From the NCBI RefSeq assembly GCF_026341825.1, contig NZ_JAPENY010000002.1, positions 1,521,001 to 1,585,000 on the forward strand: a DNA stretch of 64,000 nt, in the 5' to 3' direction. Under the pieces are notes generated by a model. That model saw only the letters and a program-made list of their open reading frames with translations. It searched no databases and was not told where the DNA came from. The position numbers and the translations under genes are program-made. Positions 25,292 to 33,800 of the stretch are shown here, piece after piece (the stretch's first letter is position 1; the number at the start of each line of letters is the position of its first letter). The stretch comes from Streptomyces sp. NBC_00620 (GTDB lineage Bacteria > Actinomycetota > Actinomycetes > Streptomycetales > Streptomycetaceae).

Positions 25292-25813
25292 TCAGCGGTG
25301 CTTCAGAGGCGTGAGCTGCTCGATGTCGTACCGCGCCCGGAGCGCCTCGATCGCCGCGACGTCCGGCGGGCCGCCCGTGCCCAGGATCTCCAGGAGTTCC
25401 TCGAAGTACCGCTCGTGGTCCGGCGGCGGTGACGCCTGGAAGAACATCTTCGCGGGCGTCTCGGTCGGGTTGGAGAAGGCGTGCGGGCATCCCGGTGGTA
25501 CGACGATGACCGTGCCCGGGGTCGCCCGCACCACCCGGGTGCCCGAACCCGACTCCCAGCGCTGCCAGTTGTCGGGTGTGCGCACCCGCGGCTCGAAGGC
25601 GAGGACGTCCAGCTCGCCCTCGAGGACGTAGAACAACTCCTCGCTGCGCGTGTGCACATGGGCGCCCACGTCGAAGCCGGGGGGCACCAGGACCTCGAAG
25701 GTGGACGCCATGCGCGAGTGCGAGCCGGTGACCTTGAACGTCACGTGCTGGGCCGGCGTCTGCACGACCCGGCCGTGACCGGGCGGTACGAGCAGCCCCT
25801 CGGACGCGGTCAT
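25292..25813 (-). CDS. momA: Cupin monooxygenase of flaviolin pathway (MomA-like)
   Basis: A 173-residue single-domain cupin. Both metal-binding motifs are present: GAHVHTRSEELFYVLEGE and the second GTVIVVPPGCPHAFSN. In S. coelicolor the cupin downstream of the THN synthase and CYP158A2 genes oxidises 1,3,6,8-tetrahydroxynaphthalene to flaviolin (recalled as SCO1208/MomA). The same three-gene order here supports the assignment. It starts 7 bases after the P450 stop, so it is the last gene of that operon. Convergent with the acyl-CoA dehydrogenase. Confidence 0.83.
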   Translation of the reverse strand: MTASEGLLVPPGHGRVVQTPAQHVTFKVTGSHSRMASTFEVLVPPGFDVGAHVHTRSEELFYVLEGELDVLAFEPRVRTPDNWQRWESGSGTRVVRATPGTVIVVPPGCPHAFSNPTETPAKMFFQASPPPDHERYFEELLEILGTGGPPDVAAIEALRARYDIEQLTPLKHR

Positions 25814-25820
25814 CCGACGC

Positions 25821-27035
25821 TCACCACGTCACGGGCAGGGCCTCGGGCCCACGGATCAACGCGCCCTTCCTGAAGGGGACCTGCTCCGGCGGTACGGCGA
25901 GTCGCAGCCCCGGCACCCGGTCCAGGAGCGCGTCGACCATCAGCTCGGACTCCAGCCTGGCGAGCATCCCGCCCGGGCAGTAGTGCGGGCCGAAGCCGAA
26001 CGACACATGCGGGTTCGGGTTGCGCGAGAAGTCGATCATCTCGGGGTCCGGGAAGACGTCCGGGTCGCGGTTGGCGGCCAGGTACGACACGTACACCGCG
26101 TCGCCCTTCCGGATCCGCACGCCATGGACGTCGACGTCCTCCATGGCGATCCGGGAGAGGCCGACGGCGCTGCGGTGCGGGATGTAGCGCAGCAGCTCGT
26201 CGATGGCCTGGGGCCGGATCGCCGGATCGGCGCGGAGCTGTTCGGCCAGCTTGGGGCGGGTCATCAGGATGAAGAACATCTGCCCGCTGTTGTTGGTGAC
26301 CGCCTCGCCGCCGATCTGGAGGAGCACGGCGAGGCCGACGGCCTCCTCCATCGTGATCTCGTCCCGGCCCACGGCCGCGCCGAGCAGTGAACCGACGTCC
26401 TCGCCCGTGCTTCCGGCACGCTCGCCGATGAGCTTCGTGAAGTACGCGCCCATCTCGTTCTTGGCCTTCTCGCTGACATCGGCGCCGTGCGAGGAGGACA
26501 GGATCAGCTGGGTCCAGGTGTGCATGCTGTGCCGGTCGGCGGCCGGGACGCCCATCAGCTCGCAGATGACGGCGATGGGGAAGGGGCTCAGGATCGCCTC
26601 GGTGAGATCGGCGGGCGAACCGGTGTCGAGCATCTCGTCGACGAGTTCGTCGAGCATCCGCCGTGCGCTGTCGCGCAGCCGCTCGACCCCGCGCGCCGTG
26701 AAGGCCGCGGCCACCGAGCGGCGCAGCCGCGTGTGGTCGGGCGGGTCGAGGAAGCCGACCGCGCCCGCCGAGGGGATGAAGTGCGGGGCGAGCCGGGTGA
26801 CCTGCCGCCCCATGACGGCCTCACGGCTGAAGCGGGAGTCGTTCGTCACCATGCGGACGTCGTCGTACCGCGTCACCAGCCATGCCCAGCCGTCGCCGTT
26901 GGGCAGCTGGATCCGGGTGACCGGGCCCTCGCGCATCAGCTCGGTCAGAACCGGGTCGAAGTCCACGCCGGTCAGGTTGAGCGCGGGCCAGTGGCGGACC
27001 GGCGGCAGGGCCTCGGTGATCGTCTTCTCGGTCAT
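25821..27035 (-). CDS. Cytochrome P450, CYP158A2-like flaviolin-coupling enzyme
   Basis: A 404-residue soluble P450, the length of S. coelicolor CYP158A2, which couples flaviolin into dimers and trimers for red-brown pigment. Heme-ligand motif FGFGPHYCPGGMLAR contains the cysteine; ELLRYIPHR carries the ExxR-type region and RNPNPHVSFG precedes the heme loop. In the I helix, GGEAV replaces the usual AGxDT so the conserved threonine is alanine, a known feature of CYP158A2. The start (MTEKTITEALPPVRHW) is 5 bases after the rppA stop. The close match to CYP158A2 is from memory. Confidence 0.9.
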   Translation of the reverse strand: MTEKTITEALPPVRHWPALNLTGVDFDPVLTELMREGPVTRIQLPNGDGWAWLVTRYDDVRMVTNDSRFSREAVMGRQVTRLAPHFIPSAGAVGFLDPPDHTRLRRSVAAAFTARGVERLRDSARRMLDELVDEMLDTGSPADLTEAILSPFPIAVICELMGVPAADRHSMHTWTQLILSSSHGADVSEKAKNEMGAYFTKLIGERAGSTGEDVGSLLGAAVGRDEITMEEAVGLAVLLQIGGEAVTNNSGQMFFILMTRPKLAEQLRADPAIRPQAIDELLRYIPHRSAVGLSRIAMEDVDVHGVRIRKGDAVYVSYLAANRDPDVFPDPEMIDFSRNPNPHVSFGFGPHYCPGGMLARLESELMVDALLDRVPGLRLAVPPEQVPFRKGALIRGPEALPVTW

Positions 27036-27040
27036 CCAGG

Positions 27041-28105
27041 TCACGTCGTTTCGTTGGTTGCGTTGCTCCAGCGGCCCAGGGACATCTCCGCGGTGATGCC
27101 GGGGCCGAAGCCCGCGAGCATGCCGCGCGCGGCATGCTCCGCGCCGCCCTCGTCGAACAGCCGGCGCAGCGCGTCCAGGACGACGGCGCTGGCGATGTTC
27201 CCGTACTCGGTGAGGGTGGCCCGGCTGAACCGGAATGCCTCCGGCGGGACCTCGAGGAACTTGCTGAGGTCGTCCAGGATTCGCGGGCCACCGGCGTGGA
27301 TGATGTAGAAGTCCAGGTCGGAGGCGTTCCAGCCGTGTTGGCGCGCGAGGTTGTGGAGCGCCGGGGCGAGCGGCTCCATGGTGGCCGGCACCCGCTTGTC
27401 CAGCAGGAAGTGGAATCCCGTGGCGCGGACGTCGTACATGATCCAGTCCTCGGTCTTGGGGATCAGGTACGAGGCGTTGCGCTCCAGCTTGATGCCCGTG
27501 CCGCCCTTTCCGCGGACGACTGCGGCGGCGATGCCGTCGCCGAACAGGCCGTTGCACAGCAGCGAGCCGACGCCGAGGTCGGTGGGCTGGTAGCAGAGCG
27601 AGCAGAACTCGCAGGCCACGATGAGTGCGTTGGCCTCGGGGTAGGCCGAGCAGAAGTCGTGCGCCCGGTTGACCGCGGCGCCGCCGGCCGCACAGCCCAG
27701 CTGGGCTATGGGTATCTGGCGGGTGTCGCTGCTGAAGTCCATCGCGTTGATCAGCCAGGCCGTGAGCGAGGGCATCATGAACCCGGTGCACGACACGTAG
27801 ATGATCACGTCGATGTCGGTGGTGAGGAGCTCGGCGTCGTCCAGCGCCCGCTGCACGACGGCGGGGACGCGGGCCTTCGCCTCGTTCCCGTAGACCCTGT
27901 TGCGGTCCTCGAAGCCCGGGTGCTTGAGGGTCTCCTCGATGGGCTGCACGATGTGCCGGGTACGAACCCCGGTGTTCTCGATCAGCCGCAGGGCCAGGGG
28001 GAGTTGGGGGTGGTCGGCGTGACGGGAGCGTGCCAGCTCCAGCGTCTCCTCCATTGTGATCACGTACTCGGGGACTGAGACCGCGGGTCTGCACAAAGTC
28101 GCCAT
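27041..28105 (-). CDS. rppA: Type III polyketide synthase, 1,3,6,8-tetrahydroxynaphthalene synthase
   Basis: Homodimeric chalcone-synthase-like enzyme condensing five malonyl-CoA into tetrahydroxynaphthalene, the precursor of flaviolin pigments. The start MATLCRPAVSVPEYVITME is the conserved RppA N-terminus; the frame continues upstream but matches nothing. The product has 354 residues, with nucleophile Cys138 in AQLGCAAGG, the His in FYIIHAGGPRILDD and the Asn in LTEYGNIASA. SLCYQPTDLGVGSLL, typical of RppA, is present. First gene of the operon with P450 and cupin genes. Confidence 0.96.
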   Translation of the reverse strand: MATLCRPAVSVPEYVITMEETLELARSRHADHPQLPLALRLIENTGVRTRHIVQPIEETLKHPGFEDRNRVYGNEAKARVPAVVQRALDDAELLTTDIDVIIYVSCTGFMMPSLTAWLINAMDFSSDTRQIPIAQLGCAAGGAAVNRAHDFCSAYPEANALIVACEFCSLCYQPTDLGVGSLLCNGLFGDGIAAAVVRGKGGTGIKLERNASYLIPKTEDWIMYDVRATGFHFLLDKRVPATMEPLAPALHNLARQHGWNASDLDFYIIHAGGPRILDDLSKFLEVPPEAFRFSRATLTEYGNIASAVVLDALRRLFDEGGAEHAARGMLAGFGPGITAEMSLGRWSNATNETT

Positions 28106-28124
28106 GAGGAAGCGCCTACTTTCG

Positions 28125-28158
28125 CCTTCCGGGGAACCGTTCGTCCCCCGGCGGAAGG
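28125..28158. promoter_or_regulatory. Dyad in the rppA / TenA-like divergent promoter region
   Basis: CCTTCCGGGG and CCCCGGCGGAAGG form an imperfect inverted repeat with an 11-base centre, 20 bases upstream of the rppA start. It could be an operator or an rppA leader hairpin. The rest of the 181-base divergent gap has no other clear signal. Confidence 0.35.
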
Positions 28159-28286
28159 GTGGTTCCCCCACGATCACCCGGCAGGGCGCGGATATCTCGT
28201 CGGATTACGCCAGATCGGGGACATGGCACGACAAGTGGGATCCTGATCCAAGGAGCTCGGCGACCGCCGCACCGAAGGGGTACGCG

Positions 28287-28961
28287 ATGACACGGACGGC
28301 CAGTGACCTGCGGGGGAGCATCACCGGGAAGCTCGCCCCCGACCCCCATGCCAACCGGCTTCTGCCCCTGATCGCCCGGGGCGCGGCGCAGCGCTCCACA
28401 CTCGCCGCGCTCGCCCTCGAACAGCGCCATGTGATCGCCGGGGACCGCCGCGCGTTCCTGCATCTGGCGCAGCGGCCGGACGCCGGGCCCGAGAGTGCGG
28501 CCTTCTTCGCCATGCTCGCTGAGGGTGAGGCTCTGGCCGAGGACCGGCTGGGCGCGTACACCGCCGCGTGCGGGGCCGATGAGGCACTGGCGGCCGCGTA
28601 CGAGCCGCTCGCGGACTGCCTGAGCTATCCCGCGTACGTCGCCTGGCTGGCCCTGAACGGTTCACCCGCCGACGTGGTGCTCGCGCTGAGCGCCAACTTC
28701 GCGGCGTGGGGCGGCTATTGCGCGACGATCGCGGAGGCCCTGCGCCGCCACTACGGCTTCGAGGACGAGGCCTGCGGCTTCTTCGACTTCTTCGCCGAGC
28801 CCGCGCCGGAGTTGGAGCGGAAGGCACTGGCGGCCGTGCAGGCGGGGCTGGACGGCGGGCGGGTCGACGAGGACGAGGCGTACCGGTACGGCCGCCTGCT
28901 GCAGGGCTGCGAGGCGAAGTTCTGGCACGCGTTGTGGGAACTCGACGGGCGACCGGGCTGA
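28287..28961 (+). CDS. TenA/PqqC-like heme-oxygenase-fold protein
   Basis: An all-helical protein of 224 residues related to the TenA/thiaminase II and PqqC fold. The ATG at 28287 follows GAAGGGG; the frame is open upstream without a better start. Aromatic- and acid-rich helices such as LADCLSYPAYVAWLALNG, FAAWGGYCATIAEAL and FGFEDEACGFFDFFAE-like segments are visible. Thiaminase catalytic residues cannot be confirmed. It is divergent from rppA and may be co-regulated, but a role in pigment formation is only inference. A perfect hairpin overlaps its stop. Confidence 0.7.
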   Translation: MTRTASDLRGSITGKLAPDPHANRLLPLIARGAAQRSTLAALALEQRHVIAGDRRAFLHLAQRPDAGPESAAFFAMLAEGEALAEDRLGAYTAACGADEALAAAYEPLADCLSYPAYVAWLALNGSPADVVLALSANFAAWGGYCATIAEALRRHYGFEDEACGFFDFFAEPAPELERKALAAVQAGLDGGRVDEDEAYRYGRLLQGCEAKFWHALWELDGRPG

Positions 28962-28985
28962 CACGGCGTCGACTGACGCCGTGTC
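28960..28985. terminator. Bidirectional terminator after the TenA-like gene
   Basis: GACACGGCGTC and its exact reverse complement pair around the 4-base loop GACT, between convergent stops at 28961 and 28998. Confidence 0.8.
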
Positions 28986-28997
28986 GATTGGGCGGGG

Positions 28998-29237
28998 TCA
29001 GTCGGACGTCGTCCCGCTGCTGTGCGCGATGCAGGCCACGTCGATGCGGTCGGCGAGCTTGGCGAGTTCGATCGTGAGCGCCGCCACTGTGTCCTCGTCG
29101 AGCCCGTCCTGGCCGGCCTCCACCAGATGCAGCCACCGGCCGCCCACCGTGCGCAGCAGTTTGCTGACGTCGGCGGCCGCGACCTGCAACGTGCCGCGGT
29201 CGTCGACGATCAGAGGCAGGGTCACTTCGCGGTTCAC
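28998..29237 (-). CDS. Small conserved hypothetical protein (DUF6213-like)
   Basis: A 79-residue soluble protein beginning VNREVTLPLIVDDRGTLQVA at a GTG (29237). It looks like a compact alpha/beta domain ending in LTIELAKLADRIDVACIAHSS. I recall similar short Streptomyces proteins under DUF6213; function unknown. There is no Shine-Dalgarno sequence; TACGAT lies 6-7 bases before the GTG, so a leaderless transcript from its own promoter is possible. It follows the aldehyde dehydrogenase gene by 25 bases on the same strand. Confidence 0.75.
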   Translation of the reverse strand: MNREVTLPLIVDDRGTLQVAAADVSKLLRTVGGRWLHLVEAGQDGLDEDTVAALTIELAKLADRIDVACIAHSSGTTSD

Positions 29238-29262
29238 AGGGGGGATCGTAACCGCGGAACGC

Positions 29263-30648
29263 TCACGCTCCGTGCCATACGGTGGTGATGTTGCAGAACT
29301 CGCGGATTCCGTGCCCCGACAGTTCACGCCCGTAGCCGGATCGCTTCACCCCGCCGAACGGGAACGCGGGGTGGGACGCCGTCATCCCGTTGACGAACAC
29401 GCCACCCGCCTCCAGATCACGGACGAACCGGTCCACCTCGGCCCCGTCGCGCGTCCACACGTTCGAACTGAGTCCGAACGGTGTGTCGTTGGCGAGAGCC
29501 ACCGCTTCATCCAGGTCAGCCACCCGGTAGAGGGTCGCGACGGGCCCGAAGGCCTCCTCCTGGTGGATGCGCATCTCGGGTGTGACGTCGGCGAGGATCG
29601 TCGGCGCGTAGTACCAGCCGGGCCCGTCAGGACGTTCCGCGCCGCAGAGGACCGTCGCACCGGCCTCGACCGCGTCGTCGACCAGTTCCTCCAGGTCACC
29701 GCGGCCCTGTTCGGTGGAGAGCGGCCCGACGTCCGTGTCCTCGTCGAGCGGGTCGCCGACCTTCAGAGCCTTCATGCCGGCCGTGAAACGTTCGGCGAAG
29801 GCGTCGAACACGTCCGTGTGCACGATGAACCGCTTGGCGGCGATGCACGACTGCCCGTTGTTCTGGACACGCGCCGTCACCGCGGTCCTCGCGGCCCGGT
29901 CGAGGTCGGCGGACGGCATGACGACGTACGGGTCGCTGCCGCCCAGCTCCAGCACCGTCTTCTTGACCTCGTCCCCGGCGACGGAGGCCACCGCACGTCC
30001 CGCCGGTTCACTCCCGGTGAGCGTGGCCGCCTTGACGCGCGGGTCGCGCAGGATGTCCTCGACGGCGCCGGAGCCGATGAGCAGCGTCTGGAAACAGCCC
30101 TCGGGGAAGCCCGCGCGGCGGAAGAGGTCCTCCAGGTAGAGGGCGGTCTGCGGCACGTTCGAGGCGTGCTTGAGCAGGCCCACGTTGCCCGCCATCAGCG
30201 CGGGCGCGGCGAACCGGATCACCTGCCACAGCGGGAAGTTCCACGGCATGACGGCGAGGACCGGGCCCAGCGGGCGGTAGCGCACGAGTACCCGGGAGGC
30301 GCCGGAGTCCTTGACATCGGCCTCGGCCGGCTCCTCGTCGGCGAGGAGTCCCTCCGCGTGGTCGGCGTACCAGTGCATCGCCTTCGCGCACTTCGCGGCC
30401 TCCGCGCGGGCCTGCTTGACCGGCTTGCCCATCTCGGTGGTCATCACCCGGCCGATCTCCTGCTGGTCCTCTTCGAGAAGGTCGGCGGCCTTGTGGAGCA
30501 GCCGCGCCCGCTCGGCGAAGGAGGTGCTGCGATGGGTGCGGAACGCGGCCTCGGCGGTCGCGAGCCTGCGCTCGATCTCCTCGGCGCCCAGGGCGTCGTA
30601 CGTCTTGAGCGTCTCGCCGTTCGCAGGGTTCACCGTCGCGATGGGCAT
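29263..30648 (-). CDS. Succinate-semialdehyde dehydrogenase-type aldehyde dehydrogenase
   Basis: NAD(P)-dependent aldehyde dehydrogenase of 461 residues. AGGAGG stands 6 bases before the ATG. Key motifs are MPWNFPLWQVIRFAAPALMAGN, the general base Glu in LELGGSDPY, the nucleophile Cys in NNGQSCIAAKRF and HQEEAFGPV. The MPIATVNPANGE start and overall pattern are those of GabD-like succinate-semialdehyde dehydrogenases, but aldehyde specificity cannot be proven here. Upstream on the same strand are Nudix and DNA ligase genes. Confidence 0.88.
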   Translation of the reverse strand: MPIATVNPANGETLKTYDALGAEEIERRLATAEAAFRTHRSTSFAERARLLHKAADLLEEDQQEIGRVMTTEMGKPVKQARAEAAKCAKAMHWYADHAEGLLADEEPAEADVKDSGASRVLVRYRPLGPVLAVMPWNFPLWQVIRFAAPALMAGNVGLLKHASNVPQTALYLEDLFRRAGFPEGCFQTLLIGSGAVEDILRDPRVKAATLTGSEPAGRAVASVAGDEVKKTVLELGGSDPYVVMPSADLDRAARTAVTARVQNNGQSCIAAKRFIVHTDVFDAFAERFTAGMKALKVGDPLDEDTDVGPLSTEQGRGDLEELVDDAVEAGATVLCGAERPDGPGWYYAPTILADVTPEMRIHQEEAFGPVATLYRVADLDEAVALANDTPFGLSSNVWTRDGAEVDRFVRDLEAGGVFVNGMTASHPAFPFGGVKRSGYGRELSGHGIREFCNITTVWHGA

Positions 30649-30746
30649 GGCCGACCTCCTGAAGCTGGCTGTTCCTCGACCCTCCCGCGCGCCGGGGTGC
30701 GGCGCAACGTGGAGGGCGTGCTTGCGAACCGGAGTCGCACCGGCTC

Positions 30747-31214
30747 TCACCCCGTGTGCTCCATCAGCCGGTCCAGAAACCCCGCCTGCGCCTTCACGAT
30801 CAGCTCCCGGGCCCGTTCCAGGCCGAGCCACTCCACCCGGTCCAGCTCGGGGAACGCCTGCCGGCGGTCCGACTTCGGTGGCCACTCCATCTCGAAGGTG
30901 CCGGGGACCACGGTCGCCGGATCGAGATCGGCCTCGATCGCCCAGGCCGTGACGATCTTGCCGCTGCTCTGCCGGACCTCGCCCAGGGGCAGGGCCTCGC
31001 CGTCGGGCGGCGGCAGCCCCAGCTCCTCCTGGAACTCGCGGCGCGCGGCCTCCCAGGCGGTCTCGTCCGGCTCGTACTCGCCCTTGGGCAGGGTCCAGGC
31101 CCCGGCGCCGCGTCGCGCGAAGAAGGGGCCGCCCATATGGCCGAGCAACACCTCAAGGCCGTTGTCCGTGTGCCGGAACAACAGCAGTCCGGCGCTGCGT
31201 TTGGCGGTCGTCAC
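30747..31214 (-). CDS. NUDIX hydrolase
   Basis: Hydrolase of nucleoside diphosphates linked to another moiety, 155 residues. The Nudix box matches the consensus exactly: GEYEPDETAWEAARREFQEE followed by LGL. The GTG start overlaps the DNA ligase stop (GTGA) and is preceded by GGAGGTGACCCC. Early SAGLLLFRHTDNGLEVLLGHMG is typical of small house-cleaning Nudix proteins related to Ap4A or bis-nucleotide hydrolases. Coupling to the ligase suggests a role in nucleotide sanitation or repair (inference). Confidence 0.92.
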   Translation of the reverse strand: MTTAKRSAGLLLFRHTDNGLEVLLGHMGGPFFARRGAGAWTLPKGEYEPDETAWEAARREFQEELGLPPPDGEALPLGEVRQSSGKIVTAWAIEADLDPATVVPGTFEMEWPPKSDRRQAFPELDRVEWLGLERARELIVKAQAGFLDRLMEHTG

Positions 31215-32749
31215 GGGGTCACCTCCGGGTGCGCGGCGAGCAGGGTCGCGACCGTGTCGGCCTCGGCAGGGGTCTTGTCCTCGCGGTAGCGCACGACGCG
31301 GGCGAAGCGGAGGGTGACGCCGGCCGGGTAGCGGGTGGACTTCTGGAGGCCGTCGTACGCGATCTCGACGACGAGTTCGGGTCGTACGGTCACGACGTGG
31401 CCGTTGTCCTCGACGGCCAGCTCCCTCAGCCGCTCGGTCTGCCAGGTCAGCATCGCGTCCGTCATGCCCTTGAACGTCTTGCCCAACATCGCGAAGGACC
31501 CGTCCTCGTTCCGCGCGCCCAGATGCAGGTTGGACAGCTTCCCGGTGCGCCGCCCGTGCCCCCACTCGGCCGCGAGAACCACCAGGTCCAGAGTGTGCAC
31601 GGGCTTGACCTTCAGCCAGGAGGCACCGCGCCGGCCCGCGCTGTAGGGGGCGTCCAGGGCCTTGACGACAACTCCCTCGTGTCCGCGAGCGAGCGTGTCC
31701 GCGAGGAACTTCTCCGCCGCGGCGAGGTCTCCGGGACCTGCCACGAGCGTGCGCCGCACCCGCAGCGGCTCCGGCACCAGCCGCGCCAGTTCCGCGTGCC
31801 GCTCGGTGAACGGCAGGTCCAGCAGGTCCTGCCCGTCGACGGACAGCGCGTCGAAGAAGACGGAGGAGACGGGCACCGCTTCGGCGGCCGTGGCCACGTC
31901 CACGCGAGAGCCCACGCGCCCGGCGATCTCCTGGAAGGAGCGCGGGCGCCCGTCCGCGTCCAGGGCGATGACCTCGCCGTCCAGGATGAACCGCTCGCCC
32001 TTCAACTCCAGTGCGGTGGTGGTGAGTTCGGGCAGCCGGTCGGTGATGTCGTCGAGGGTGCGGGTGTAGATCCGGACGTCGTCGCCGTCGCGGTGGACCT
32101 GTACGCGGATGCCGTCGAGCTTCTCCTCGACCGCGCAGGAGCCGAGCTTGTCGACCGCCTCGGACACTGAAGCGGCGGTGTGCGCCAGCATCGGCAGCAC
32201 CGGTCGGCCGACGGTGAGCCGGAAGCCGTCCAGCGCCGCCGGGCCGTGCGAAAGCAGCGCCTGCGCCACTGTCTGCAGCGATCCGGCGAGCATCACCGCC
32301 CGTCGTACGTCCCCGGCGGGCGCGCCGGTCGCCTGGGCGAGCCCCTCGACCGCGACCGCGTCCAGCGCGCCCTGCCGGACCTCACCGGTGAGCAGCCCGT
32401 ACAGGAAGCGCTGCTCGCCCTCGGTGGCCGCCGCCATCAACTCACCCACCAGGCGCGCTCGTTCGGCCTGCGATCCGGTGCCGGAGACCTCGCCGAGTGC
32501 GGTGAGCCGGGCGTCCACCTCGCGGACGGTCAGCGTCGGTTCCGACGCGGGGGAGACGGGCGTACTGAGGATCTTCCAGCCGATGCCGAGGCGCCCCTGT
32601 GGGAGGCGGCCCGCCAGATACGGGATCACGATCGGCACGTCGTCCGCGTCGGCGTCCCGGAAGAGCTCGGCGAGCAGAGCGGTCTTCCGGGAGCGCGCCG
32701 AGGTGGCGGCGACCTCCTGGGACACATGGGCGAGCCGGCTCAGCAGCAT
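31211..32749 (-). CDS. lig: ATP-dependent DNA ligase
   Basis: A 512-residue ligase sealing nicks in DNA with ATP. An N-terminal DNA-binding domain (1-180) precedes the nucleotidyltransferase domain with adenylated Lys210 in VEEKLDGIRVQ (motif I). RFILDGEVIALD (motif III), HEGVVVKALD (motif IV) and SWLKVKPVHTLDLVVLA (motif V) are present. An OB-fold domain ends the protein. It is of the archaeal/actinobacterial single-polypeptide type (LigB/LigI), without polymerase or nuclease domains. It would be the non-essential ligase beside a NAD-dependent LigA. It is coupled to the Nudix gene. Confidence 0.94.
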   Translation of the reverse strand: MLLSRLAHVSQEVAATSARSRKTALLAELFRDADADDVPIVIPYLAGRLPQGRLGIGWKILSTPVSPASEPTLTVREVDARLTALGEVSGTGSQAERARLVGELMAAATEGEQRFLYGLLTGEVRQGALDAVAVEGLAQATGAPAGDVRRAVMLAGSLQTVAQALLSHGPAALDGFRLTVGRPVLPMLAHTAASVSEAVDKLGSCAVEEKLDGIRVQVHRDGDDVRIYTRTLDDITDRLPELTTTALELKGERFILDGEVIALDADGRPRSFQEIAGRVGSRVDVATAAEAVPVSSVFFDALSVDGQDLLDLPFTERHAELARLVPEPLRVRRTLVAGPGDLAAAEKFLADTLARGHEGVVVKALDAPYSAGRRGASWLKVKPVHTLDLVVLAAEWGHGRRTGKLSNLHLGARNEDGSFAMLGKTFKGMTDAMLTWQTERLRELAVEDNGHVVTVRPELVVEIAYDGLQKSTRYPAGVTLRFARVVRYREDKTPAEADTVATLLAAHPEVTP

Positions 32750-32778
32750 GCAGCCATGGTGCTACGGAGCCGGCCGCT

Positions 32779-33714
32779 CTACACGCGCACGGCCGCGTCG
32801 AGGTCCGCGAAGAGCAGGTCCGCGTTGATCATGGCACCCGCCCGGTAGCCGCCGCTCGCCGCGTTGACGACCTGTTCCGAGAACCCCATCGCGTTGCCCG
32901 CCGCCCACACGCCGGGCACGGTCGTCCGGCCGGTCTCGTCGACCACGGGATACGAGCCGAACGGAGTCTCCCGCAGCTCGGCGCCCAGCCGCTCGAGGAG
33001 ACCGGTGCGCGGCACCGCGCGGGGCGCGACGAACAGCACCGAGCGGTCGTGCACCGTGCCGTCGCCGAGCCGTACGCCCGTGAGGCGGTCGTCGTCGACG
33101 ACCAGCCCCGCGACCTCGCCGGGCACCACGGTGACCCCGGCCGCGGCGAGCCGGCGCAGGTCGTCATCGGTCAGCTCGTCTTCGGCGACCGTGTGCAGGA
33201 ACAGCGTCACGTCCTTCGACCACTGGCTGACCATCAGCGCCTGGTGCACGCTCATGGAGGTGGTGGCCAGCACGCCGAAGGCCTCGTCGCGGACCTCCCA
33301 GCCATGGCAGTACGGGCAGTGCAGCACGTCCCGCCCGAAGCGCTCGGCGACACCGGGAACCGACGGCAGTTCGTCGGCAAGCCCGGTGGCGACGACCAGC
33401 CGCCGCGCGTGCACGGTGCGCCCTTCCGCCAGCGTCACGTCGAACTCCCCGATGCCGTCCGGGACCACGTCCACCGCACGGTCCCGGACCAGGTCGACGC
33501 CGTACCGCTCGATCTCCCGGCGCCCCTCGGCGAGGAACTCGGCGGGCGGCATGCCGTCCCTCGTCAGATAGCCCTGCATGTGCGCGGCGGGCGCGTTGCG
33601 CGGCTCGCCCCCGTCGACGACCAGGGTGGAGCGCCGGGCGCGCCCCAGGACGAGTGCGGCCGACAGTCCTGCCGCGCCGCCGCCGATGACGATCGCTTCG
33701 TACCTCTCGGTCAT
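32779..33714 (-). CDS. Thioredoxin-reductase-like flavoprotein with CPYC active site
   Basis: FAD/NAD(P)H oxidoreductase of 311 residues. The ATG at 33714 has GGAGG 8 bases upstream; an ATG five codons earlier contains that site. Motifs: GGGAAGLSAA (FAD) at 11-20, redox pair Cys133/Cys136 in LHCPYCHGWEV, and VPGVWAAGNAMG. Classical thioredoxin reductase has CATC; the CPYC variant and the missing typical NADPH motif suggest a ferredoxin- or other-donor reductase or an oxidase-type relative. It is divergent from an XRE-cupin regulator. Confidence 0.88.
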   Translation of the reverse strand: MTERYEAIVIGGGAAGLSAALVLGRARRSTLVVDGGEPRNAPAAHMQGYLTRDGMPPAEFLAEGRREIERYGVDLVRDRAVDVVPDGIGEFDVTLAEGRTVHARRLVVATGLADELPSVPGVAERFGRDVLHCPYCHGWEVRDEAFGVLATTSMSVHQALMVSQWSKDVTLFLHTVAEDELTDDDLRRLAAAGVTVVPGEVAGLVVDDDRLTGVRLGDGTVHDRSVLFVAPRAVPRTGLLERLGAELRETPFGSYPVVDETGRTTVPGVWAAGNAMGFSEQVVNAASGGYRAGAMINADLLFADLDAAVRV

Positions 33715-33749
33715 GGTGACCACCTCCATGACGAAGGTCCCTCGAAGGT

Positions 33750-33773
33750 GGCAAGATTGACAAATGGCTTTGC
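33750..33773. promoter_or_regulatory. Candidate operator between flavoprotein and XRE-cupin genes
   Basis: GGCAA (33750-33754) and TTGCC (33769-33773) form an inverted repeat with a 14-base centre. TTGACA (33757-33762) within it looks like a -35 box of the plus-strand gene, though no good -10 is seen. The regulator could control both genes from here (inference). Confidence 0.4.
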
Positions 33774-33800
33774 CGATTCTGCAATATGGAGATGGTCGGG

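Noticed and set aside
28981..31317. Plus-strand open frame of about 780 codons
   Set aside because: It lies opposite the aldehyde dehydrogenase and Nudix genes and has Arg/Gly/Val-rich composition without motifs.
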